From a virus, in IMG/VR virus record IMGVR_UViG_3300043436_000350, positions 1-43,449 of that record: a DNA stretch of 43,449 nt. The stretch is one strand, 5' to 3'. The notes beneath the pieces are model-generated. The model saw nothing but the letters and a program-made list of their open reading frames with translations. It did no database searches and was not told the origin of the DNA. Every line of letters starts with the position of its first letter. The first letter of the stretch is position 1. The position numbers and the translations under genes are program-made. Positions 7,360-16,300 of the stretch are shown here, one piece after another.

Positions 7360-10355
7360 TAGATTACGACCCCTGTCTTACCTGCGACCCAAGTTTCTGT
7401 GGAGGAGATTTGCTCAGTGTTCGACTGTGCGCCCCGGACGATCAGGCTGTAGAGGTGGCCGGAGAAGAACAGGGATGTTCCTGCGCGTGCGCCGATGAAC
7501 AGCGGGTAATTGCCGTATGTGCCTGTGCCTTGGTCTGCGGACGATGTGGCTGCTTGAGTTCCGTTGACGCGGAGGGTCGTCACATCGTTGGCAATGTCCC
7601 CTATGCCTGTCAGAATACTTGTAACAGGTGCAGCAAAACCTGTGGTTACAGCAGCGCCAGCCGCATTAAGTGTTCCCCTCTGTCTATACTCATAGCCAGC
7701 GGAACCCGGTGCAAGAAGTCTGAAAGCACCATTGTTTGAGGCTGCATCAACACTCGTTTCCGCGATCATCCCAGCCGCAGCATCACTCAGCTTCCGCACC
7801 CCGGCGAACACGGTCATCTTGTCGGTGCCGATGTTCTGGAAGGCAGAGGCTGTGGTGCCTGTCTCAAGCTGTGCGCCCCAGATGAGGATGCCAGAGCCAG
7901 CGGTGCCAGCGTAAGAGCTTACCCCATCGCCTGTAGACGTAAGGATTGTTGTAGACCCAGACACAGTTGAAGCGGCAAAGGTCTTGGTGACAGACACACG
8001 GAACCAACCGTCGCCAACGTCAGAGATAGACCCTGTTGTCCCCGAGGCTGTGGTTCCGACACTACCTGAACCACTTAGGTTAAAGAAGCAGTTGAAGTCG
8101 TTGTTGCTAAGACCAACTAAGAAAACCCATGATCTTTCAACAGCTTTTACATAAGAGCTTACGGTATATGTTCCCGCAGCATAAACTACAGCCGCATTGG
8201 CAACATTGTGGGTGCCCGTGTCAACGGTCTCAGCAAGCTTATCTGCCGTGATCGTCCCGTCAGGCGCAGCCGCAGCATTTGCTGAGATAGATGAACGGGT
8301 TTTAGTCCAAGCCGCATCATCAAACGCAGTCGGGAAGGTCAGCAAGTTCCGCCGAGCCTGTCCGTCAGAGGTTGCCGTGGCAAAGTTAATGCTCGGGGTA
8401 TCCAAGCTGTCGTTCACCCCGTCGAAGAACAGGTAGCTGACGGACGGAACACCAGCCTCGGTGACGTTGTATTGGTCGGCCACGCGCTGGTAGGCCGTGG
8501 CGGTGGAGCCTGTTTCGAGTTGTGCGCCCCAGATGAGGATGCCTGACGAAGTGTTGCCAGTATATTGGCGCGTAGCCCCATCGTTAATTTCAACGTAGCC
8601 ACGAGCCGTATAAGCAGACGCACGTGAAGCAGTGACAGAGCAACGATACCACCCGTTTCCAACATCTTGGATGGAGGTAATACCCCCTGAGTAGCCCGTG
8701 CCAGCGTATTGGATCGTTCCCGCCGCGCCTGATGACAAGTTGAATTGGGCAAAGGCAAAGTTTACCCCGGCACCATCGTCCATCAAAAGCGTGACGCCAT
8801 TGCGCTCTGCTGCCTTTGCATAGGCGGAGACAGTGTGCGTTGTAGCTGTCGCCCCAGAGGAAGGCTGTAGGGTCTGATGGAAGGCGTTTGTCGCTGTCGT
8901 TTCGACAAGTCTATCAGCCGTTACAGTCCCATCTGGGGCCGTTCCAGCGTTAGCCGTTGCTGTCAGATTGACCTTTGTCCACGATACGCTGTCAAACTCC
9001 TCCGTCCGCACCAGCAAATTCCTACGCCCACCGACAGGATGGATGCCGTAGATCGGGCGGTTGGCAGTGGTGGCCTGCACGGCGTGGTTGCCGGGAAGTT
9101 CCTTGACGGAGATGTTGTCGATGGTGATGTCTACGTTGGCGCTGTTTCTAACGATCTGGAAAGCCGGAGAAGATGCAACAACGCGAACCTGTACCGTCCC
9201 AACCCCAGTACCAAGGATAGTGTTGCCACCAAAACTGTCCGACTTGACCGAACCGCTGGTCCACGAGGATGTGGTGACTTCCACAAGGTATGTCCGGCCT
9301 ACAACCAGCGCCCCAAGCTGCTCTACAACAAGCTGTGGGCTGGTGGTGTCAGACTGGTAGCGAAGCGTTCCACCAGAAAAGGTGGCGATATGAGTTGCGT
9401 CTGCATTTGCGACGACCCAGCCCGCCGATCCGCTGGAGAAGTCCCCGTTGGTGATACGCTCACTACCCAGCGCCAGCCCCTTGGACTTGTCCAACAGGAG
9501 GCCCACGGATTGCCCAGTCGTCGTCACAGGGGTCGTGCCTGCGGTGTCCTGATAGAGCGTGGCAGTCGGGAAGCGTTCGATGACTTCCGTGTTGAGGTCC
9601 GTGATGCGTTGGTAGTCAGTGGCGGTGGAGCCGAGTTCGATCTGACCACGAACCACGCCAATTTTTTGTGCCACATTTCCCAGATAAGTGGGCGCAGTCA
9701 GCACACCAGATACATAGGGGGCGTTGTGCATTAACAGCGCCGGGAATTTGTTGCCTGTTGCGGCAGATACAACAGTTACGGACAGGTCAAACACACCGGA
9801 GGACACCTCCGAAATGCTGGCACTTGAGGCAGACCAGCCTACGCCGCTGTTCCCAGTTCCAGTGACGGTTTTATCAACAAGATCAAATCCAGCGCCGCTA
9901 GTTCCGCCAGAGTCCCAAAATCCGATCCGGCAATACCGGCGATTATTATATTGAACTCGGAATGTGAGCCTGTAGCTTTGACCGCTAATCAACGGCAACC
10001 CTTGGTAGATGCCGTGCGTTGCGGTTGTGGCGCTTTCGGTCAGTTCACCACTTGCGAAGGTTGCGTCAGCCTTCACCCAAGCCGCATTATCGAACTGCTC
10101 GGTCCACGTCAGCAGGTTCCGACGCCAATTCAGGTTGGCAACGTCAGACGGGTCGAACCAGACGCCGGGTTCGCCGACAGAGAAGAGATTAGCAGGAGAG
10201 TAAGCCAACCACGAGGTCATCATATCTGCCAAGGAGTTCTGGTACCCTTGGGCGCGTAGGAAACTGAATTGCCTATCGTTCAAGGTTCCCATATGCCCTT
10301 GGTCACCCAGAGACTTAAACTCTCCGTCCACTGTAAGATTTGGATAGATTCTCAT
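7359..10355 (-). CDS. Large modular tail fibre with three repeated jelly-roll-type modules
   Basis: This 998-residue protein is the main candidate for host recognition. The N-terminus (MRIYPNLTVDGEFKSLGDQG) probably anchors the tail. Three related modules of about 170-180 residues follow, each opening with RRNLL...(T/P)xxFDxxxW (near residues 78, 442 and 668) and closing with (Q)(I/L)E(L/T)G(S/T)TA(T/S)xxQ. The pattern resembles carbohydrate-binding beta-sandwich modules in marine phage and bacterial adhesins. Residues from about 840 to the end look like a LamG/concanavalin-type domain. The gene almost completely lacks the heptamer and CTACG words that mark the rest of the genome, which suggests recent exchange. 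Confidence 0.85.
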   Translation of the reverse strand: MRIYPNLTVDGEFKSLGDQGHMGTLNDRQFSFLRAQGYQNSLADMMTSWLAYSPANLFSVGEPGVWFDPSDVANLNWRRNLLTWTEQFDNAAWVKADATFASGELTESATTATHGIYQGLPLISGQSYRLTFRVQYNNRRYCRIGFWDSGGTSGAGFDLVDKTVTGTGNSGVGWSASSASISEVSSGVFDLSVTVVSAATGNKFPALLMHNAPYVSGVLTAPTYLGNVAQKIGVVRGQIELGSTATDYQRITDLNTEVIERFPTATLYQDTAGTTPVTTTGQSVGLLLDKSKGLALGSERITNGDFSSGSAGWVVANADATHIATFSGGTLRYQSDTTSPQLVVEQLGALVVGRTYLVEVTTSSWTSGSVKSDSFGGNTILGTGVGTVQVRVVASSPAFQIVRNSANVDITIDNISVKELPGNHAVQATTANRPIYGIHPVGGRRNLLVRTEEFDSVSWTKVNLTATANAGTAPDGTVTADRLVETTATNAFHQTLQPSSGATATTHTVSAYAKAAERNGVTLLMDDGAGVNFAFAQFNLSSGAAGTIQYAGTGYSGGITSIQDVGNGWYRCSVTASRASAYTARGYVEINDGATRQYTGNTSSGILIWGAQLETGSTATAYQRVADQYNVTEAGVPSVSYLFFDGVNDSLDTPSINFATATSDGQARRNLLTFPTAFDDAAWTKTRSSISANAAAAPDGTITADKLAETVDTGTHNVANAAVVYAAGTYTVSSYVKAVERSWVFLVGLSNNDFNCFFNLSGSGSVGTTASGTTGSISDVGDGWFRVSVTKTFAASTVSGSTTILTSTGDGVSSYAGTAGSGILIWGAQLETGTTASAFQNIGTDKMTVFAGVRKLSDAAAGMIAETSVDAASNNGAFRLLAPGSAGYEYRQRGTLNAAGAAVTTGFAAPVTSILTGIGDIANDVTTLRVNGTQAATSSADQGTGTYGNYPLFIGARAGTSLFFSGHLYSLIVRGAQSNTEQISSTETWVAGKTGVVI

Positions 10356-10442
10356 TTCAGAAACAAAGCCCTTTCTTCTTCCCTACGTTTGGTAAGGCCA
10401 TTGAGAACCCTACCCTTTTGTTTGCTCGACTTAATGTCCCTA

Positions 10443-10637
10443 TTACTGACCCAAGCCACCACCAACCACCCAAGCTACGATAGACGCGATGAAGCCACCA
10501 CCGACAATCCACAGAATCTTCGACAGGCTAGTATTGATATTACATACATTTCTGTCGATCTGGTCCACTTTCTGCTCAAGGAGAGCCAATCGTTTATCCA
10601 TTTCAGAAATCTCCTTTTGAATGGCTTCTCCGTCCAT
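10443..10637 (-). CDS. Coiled-coil plus transmembrane protein, holin/XhlA-like
   Basis: This is a 64-residue protein. Residues 1-40 form a heptad-like helix (EISEMDKRLALLEQKVDQID), followed by one hydrophobic segment ILWIVGGGFIASIVAWVVGG near the C-terminus. This architecture matches XhlA-type haemolysin/holin accessory proteins and other phage membrane proteins. It lies between the fibre and the ejection protein genes, away from the endolysin, so a lysis role is uncertain. The 87 nt between it and the fibre gene contain no convincing gene. Confidence 0.65.
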   Translation of the reverse strand: MDGEAIQKEISEMDKRLALLEQKVDQIDRNVCNINTSLSKILWIVGGGFIASIVAWVVGGGLGQ

Positions 10638-10656
10638 TTCAGCTTCCCCCTAGCGA

Positions 10657-13332
10657 TTAAGAATTAACGGTACCAAGCCTACGGATTAGACCATTCTTAC
10701 GGACCACGTAAATCTCTCCATTAACGACAACAGTGTCTCCCGGTTCAAGTTCCCCAGCCTCTTGTGCTGCAACGAACTCAGCCTCAGAAGCGTAGGTCTT
10801 GTCAGGGTCACCAGCGATCTCTTGGATGAAAGCCTGAACGTCTTGGTCGAGAGCGATAGCAGGGCTAAGTTCACTTGCACCTTGAAGACCACTAGTAGCC
10901 TCAGTAGGGATAGCCTCTGGGAGAGCCGCTGTAGCCTCCATAGGGGCCACCTCAGCAGTAGCCGCAGGGGTAGTAGCCGCCATAGTAGATGCTGCGCTAG
11001 GGGCGTTGTTTACGGCTCTCTGAACGGCAGGACCAGCAGCAGCAGCTACAGTGTTTTCATTAGCTGGGGTACCAGCCGTAGGGTTCCCACCCTTACCAGT
11101 GGCTGAGAAGAGACGGGCCAGTGTTTCACCACGGGTAACCGTCCCATCACCGTTGGTATCAAGGCCCTTGTTAGCGTTGTAACTGTCAGAGCCAGCCTCG
11201 TACATAACGTAAGAGTCGTCCTTACCTACGCCCTTAGGCCAATGAACAGCCATGTATACGTCGCCAAAGTTTTTGATACGATCTTTAAACGGCTCAAAGT
11301 ACTTCTTAACGTAGTCAAGCTGTTCGACAGCAGTCATGTTAGCCAGATCAGCGGTTGTCGTTCCAAGGCCCTTGGCAGTCTTCTCAAGGAACTGGATCAA
11401 ACCTGTAGCAGACGAGATTTTAGTTCCATCTTTACGGATAGGTTGGGCTTTAGGGGAGAACGACCCAGCAGTCTCAAAGTCAATCACTCGGAGAAGATCG
11501 TTAGGGTCGAACCCAAGATCAGACGACACAGAAACTACCTTGTCCAAGAACTCAGTGTCTGCGGCAATAGCCTCTGGAAGGGCGTAGGTAATTTGAGCAG
11601 AAGTGCTTGACGAACCACTACCCGCGCCACGGAGGGTATCACTTCCTGCACCACCACCGAGTCTGTCGTCACCGCCACCAGCTTCTACAGGCGCTTGAAG
11701 AGCCGTAAGAGCCGAACCAATCGTCTGGATAGATGCACGACGGTCCATGGCTTGACGGATAGTCTCTGCGTTCTCTTGCAGTGCCGACATAGGGACACCA
11801 CCGAAGCCACCCATACCGGGAATAACTCGACCACCTTGAGCAGCCTCAGGGGTCATAACGTAGGCAGAGCCATTCCAAACGACACCCTTACCTTCAAGCA
11901 AGTTGTCGATGGAGCTAAGATTTGTCGTCTGCTTACCCAACTCTACGTTAAGACCCGAGCGGACGTAGGTCCGAGCCACAGTAGCCGATTCAGGGTCAAT
12001 AGCGTCAAGAGCCTTCACATTACGAATGAAGTTAGGGTTGGCTACGAGTTTCTTGAGGAAGTCATTCGACAAGAATTGGTCGCTACCAGTCTCCATCATA
12101 ACGGCACCGATAGTGGATGCGTTAGTCACAAACTGCTCACGGGCATCGACAGATTGCAGATTGTTCTGGCCAACGACAGATGTTAGACGACCAGAAGCGT
12201 TAAGGCCATCGTAGATTTGCTGAGGGTTTTTACCAGCGACAGCTTCTTTGACAGCCTGAGGAACCGTAGAGAGGAAACCGTTAGGATCAGTATCTCCAGA
12301 AATACTACCAGACTCTTCGACGATGTGGCCGAACAGGTTTTGTGTCGTCAGATTAAGATTGAGACCCTTACCCACTTCCATCATAAAGGTTTCCATATCC
12401 AGACCGCCGAGTGTGGCTAAGGTCGTGGGGTCTTTGATAGCACTAAGGGCTGCAATGGCTGCGGTCGTAGTATTACCACCGTCCTTAAGCAAGGTACGAG
12501 CGAGAGACGTAGTGATCTCTTCAACAAGAACACCCTGAGAGCTTGCCTTCTCAAGGTTAGCCAACATGGTGTCTACGCTATTCAGCTTGTCTTGGGTAGA
12601 CTTCCACTGATCGTCACTCACATTAGGTGGGCGAGTAAGACCTACTTTAAGTTGGCTCCACTGTGCAGTGAGGTTAGCGATAGCCTGAGGACCAACCGTA
12701 CCGCCCTGTTGCCCGCTAACGACAAGAGCACCAAAGTTCTGGTTCAGGAACGTATCGACAGCACCAGAGAACGCAGCCTCGGATTGTGTCGTCCACTGAT
12801 AATCAGCCTTAGCCTTAGCTTGCTCAATCTCACTACGGTAGAACGCAAGGTTAGCCTGCTGGCCAATGGCATACTCTACGCGCTGCTTTTGGGTCCAGTT
12901 AGGGTTTACAGCAAACGACGCAATGTAGGAAGCCTGAACCTCAGGTTTAGCCAAAGTGTCACGAGCAAGGTTAGCCTCGTAGTCTTCGCCGTAGCCAGCC
13001 CACGGACGACCAGTAGTCTTTTCGTACACTGCCTTATAGTCGTCGTCAAAGCTGATGCCAGCCATTGCGAAGTTACCAGCCAGTTTACGTTCTTCAACCT
13101 GAGCAGCCATCTCGCCCTTCTGATCCCTGACCGCTTCGATACGCTCAAGACCTTGAGTAAAGACAGCAAGGTTAGGGTCTTCTTTAGGTGCGCCAGTGGT
13201 TCTTTGGTCACGAGAAACAGATTTAAGGAAACCCTCCCCGATCTGGGCCAGAGCGCCTACCATAGACGGTTGTTCGATTGGTTGATTGAAACGAACATCG
13301 CTTGACAGTTTAGGGGCGAAAGCGTCAGCCAT
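10657..13332 (-). CDS. Internal virion (ejection) protein with lytic transglycosylase domain
   Basis: This is an 891-residue protein. Residues about 590-720 carry an SLT-type transglycosylase domain: LLRVIDFETAGSFSPKAQ holds the catalytic Glu region, and ATGLIQFLEKTAKGLG is the substrate-loop motif. Such domains in podovirus core proteins open peptidoglycan during DNA entry. Directly after it is DTNGDGTVTRGE, a complete EF-hand calcium loop. A low-complexity Ala/Pro/Thr/Glu linker and a small C-terminal domain follow. Most of the N-terminal 580 residues look helical and unassigned. Position after the 1477-residue protein parallels the T7 gp14-15-16 cluster. Confidence 0.85.
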   Translation of the reverse strand: MADAFAPKLSSDVRFNQPIEQPSMVGALAQIGEGFLKSVSRDQRTTGAPKEDPNLAVFTQGLERIEAVRDQKGEMAAQVEERKLAGNFAMAGISFDDDYKAVYEKTTGRPWAGYGEDYEANLARDTLAKPEVQASYIASFAVNPNWTQKQRVEYAIGQQANLAFYRSEIEQAKAKADYQWTTQSEAAFSGAVDTFLNQNFGALVVSGQQGGTVGPQAIANLTAQWSQLKVGLTRPPNVSDDQWKSTQDKLNSVDTMLANLEKASSQGVLVEEITTSLARTLLKDGGNTTTAAIAALSAIKDPTTLATLGGLDMETFMMEVGKGLNLNLTTQNLFGHIVEESGSISGDTDPNGFLSTVPQAVKEAVAGKNPQQIYDGLNASGRLTSVVGQNNLQSVDAREQFVTNASTIGAVMMETGSDQFLSNDFLKKLVANPNFIRNVKALDAIDPESATVARTYVRSGLNVELGKQTTNLSSIDNLLEGKGVVWNGSAYVMTPEAAQGGRVIPGMGGFGGVPMSALQENAETIRQAMDRRASIQTIGSALTALQAPVEAGGGDDRLGGGAGSDTLRGAGSGSSSTSAQITYALPEAIAADTEFLDKVVSVSSDLGFDPNDLLRVIDFETAGSFSPKAQPIRKDGTKISSATGLIQFLEKTAKGLGTTTADLANMTAVEQLDYVKKYFEPFKDRIKNFGDVYMAVHWPKGVGKDDSYVMYEAGSDSYNANKGLDTNGDGTVTRGETLARLFSATGKGGNPTAGTPANENTVAAAAGPAVQRAVNNAPSAASTMAATTPAATAEVAPMEATAALPEAIPTEATSGLQGASELSPAIALDQDVQAFIQEIAGDPDKTYASEAEFVAAQEAGELEPGDTVVVNGEIYVVRKNGLIRRLGTVNS

Positions 13333-16300
13333 TATTCAGAACCTTTCAGGATATTTCGTGCGGCTTGCAGTGCGTACATTTTGTCTTGGGTGATAAGGTT
13401 GTCTTGGATTTTCTGCCAGTTAGTTTCCATACGGCTTCTGGCTGAACGACGAAGAGATTGCATCTGGGACTGTGAGAAGCCAGAGAAGCTGATACGCTCG
13501 TGCAATTCTTGCATCAAGGAGATTGCTTTGTCAACATCGTTAGCGTCACCTTCCATGAGGGTGAAGATGAACTCAGCTTCCTTGTTGACTTCCTTACGGA
13601 AAGTAGAGAACTTCTTGTCGCTACTAAAGACCTTATCCAGACGTGCGTAGTTCTCTACGACTTCCAAGGGTGTGAAGCCAAGGAGTGCCGTAATGCCATC
13701 ACCAATGGACATCTCATAGTCTAGCATGGTGCCAGTTTTGCTACGATAGATGCCGTTGTTGAAGATACCAATAGCCTTAGCTATGTTGTCGATACCAGAC
13801 GGGGTACGCAAGACTTGAATAGCGTCTTCCGTGAGGGTTGTCGAGTGTCCGTAGAACAGAGAAGAAGCAGTGTTAGCGAAAGCATCCCACAGGCCAGCCG
13901 TGATCTGACCAGACGGACCACCGACAACCTCAAGGAACTTACCCTCAGAGAGATTCTTATAGGTGTCCAGAAGTGCTCCGATAGGCGCAAGGCGAGTACC
14001 GACACCGATCTGTGCTTCCATGGGGAGAGCATCAATCATACCGTCGATCAGACCGTACTTAAGCGTCGTGTAGAGAGCACCACCGGGTTCAAGACCCAGC
14101 TTTTCTCCTACGTAGTCAGCAGCGTTTGTAAGACCAAAGCCTGTCAAACCGAACATGGGGACCAGAGCAAGAAAAAGTCTACGACGTTCCCAAGGGGTAA
14201 AGTTACGACCAACGACAACAGCTTCCATAGCCCGCATGGTGTACGCAAGCCATTGTGTGGGTACCTTGAGGATACCTGCCGGACCCGTTTGGATTGCACC
14301 ACGGGACAGAGAAGACATGTTAAAGGTCAAGTCTTGTTCCCTACGGGTGATCCAGTTACGAGCCTGATCCGAGAGGAGAGAAGCTTTAGGGAACTTAGTC
14401 TTGAACTCAAGGATAGCCGTGTTCATAGCCGTCATACGGGCCAGACGTTCACCTTGCTTGAAGGGCATAAGGCCGATATCCAAGCCTTTACCGACAAGAC
14501 TGCTGACATTGTAGGCTGCACCAGAGAGGGCCGTGTAGCGCATATCCTGACCCTTCCAGCCAGAGATACCGAACCCTACGCCCGTACCGTCTTCAATAGC
14601 GTCACCGTCAACGACAGCACGACCAGATGTGCGGATGAACTCAAGCCACTCACCAGCTTCCTTCTCGCTGACCTCAGCAGCCTTAGCCCAACGCTTGATT
14701 ACTTCGTCGCTATACCCCATGGCAGAACCCCTAAGGGCTGCACGTAGAGGAACCGTGAGGGCTGCACCTTTCATACCGTGGATAGGGCTGATAGCCATAA
14801 CAGTGAACGCATGGAACGACTGCATGAAGAACTGCGAGACGTTCATAAAACCAAATGCAGACTGGAAGCCAATCTTGAGCATAGCGTTAACAGGACCGAC
14901 ACCACCAAGTTCGACACCAGTGCGAGGAACTTGAATTTCCTCACCTAGTTCATTCTTTATGGTTTTACTTGGCAGTTTCTTAGCGAACACATCCGTCTTG
15001 TTGAACACAAACTCTGCAAACTGTTGGCCATACTGCTCCATGCGGACAGCGTAGTCATCCTGAACGGACATACGACGAAGAGTGATGCTCCGCAGTTCAG
15101 TCATACGACGAGCAAATTCATCATTACCAGTGATGTTAGCTGAACGGAACAGAGCCTCATAGTCGTTAGAGGAGACACCCGCAGGGAACCAATCGCGTCC
15201 CTTCTGTTGGGCTTTCTTGACCCAGCCTACCATGGCATTACGAGCATACGCACGGTTGGTGTAGGTGAACACAGAGTCCCCAAACTGAGCCAGAATGGAG
15301 TTTACAGGATCGTCGTTGTATGCACGTCCACCACCAAAGTCCATCAGAACCTTGTCGTTACGACGCATGTCGTTCTGAACGTAGTCGTCAATCCTCATAC
15401 CAGAGAAGATATCAGAGGCGTCTACGTCTTTCTCAAGCAGGTCACCATCGCGGTTCTTGTAGCTAATCTCACCACGGGTGAAATCCCAGCCTTCTTCGTC
15501 AGCAACCTTCCTAAAGTCTGCTGCGGTCTGAACGGATGGGTTCCAATCATTGTTGGCCTGAACGATCTCGTCGAGGTTATCTTCACCGTTGGCAATCGCC
15601 CTTTGGATACGACGCAGTTGCTCCGAGGCAAGCTTAGCCTGCTTCTCAGAGAAGGTAGTGAGCATAGCCTTGATGCGCTTGTCACCGATAACGACAAAAT
15701 AGTTGGCAGAAGGGTTAAGACGTGAACCACCGGGGTTATAGCCCATAACGTCAGTAGGGTCGATCAGACGCACTTCCGTAGGATCAACGACGTATTCTGT
15801 ACCATCTGCTGTTGGTCGATCAAGTTTCCAGATCGGGAACTCTTCAGATTCAATATCTTGAATACGAAGTTTAGTCCCTGTGTTTGCGTCAAGGATACGG
15901 ACATCTTCTGGGAGAGTAGAACGACCAACCTTCTTAGCCGGGGCGTAGTAGTTGTCAGCAACCTTGATGGTATCCTGATAGCCCTTCTCAAGGTAACGGT
16001 TGAGCATAGCGTGGGTTTTCAGGAGGTAGTCAGCTTCTTCAACTTGGGCAAGAGCTTCATACGCCTCAAAGGTTTTCTGGCTAGGGGCTTCTCCATTGGG
16101 GTGGAGTTGCTTATACTTTGAGTAGAACTCACCCTCAGTGTAGCGTACACGAAGAGATGCGTCGATACCATCCCGAAGCTGGGAGTAAACAGCCTGAACC
16201 GTGTATCGTTCCTTGGCACCAAGACGGCTAATCTTGTCGGTATATTCTTCACTGACAGCCTTAACGGCAGCACGAGAGCTTTCAGCCATCTGAGCCAAAG

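Noticed and set aside
8877-9734. Long rightward open frame (285 codons) opposite the tail fibre gene
   Set aside because: It lies antisense within the large fibre gene, has no ribosome site and a Cys/Arg-rich nonsense-like composition typical of shadow frames in GC-rich beta-repeat genes.
10356-10442. 14-codon leftward frame MALPNVGKKKGLCF between the holin-like gene and the fibre gene
   Set aside because: Too short, and its ribosome site (GGGTAGGG) is weakly placed; the open frame continuing upstream overlaps the holin-like gene without a start codon.
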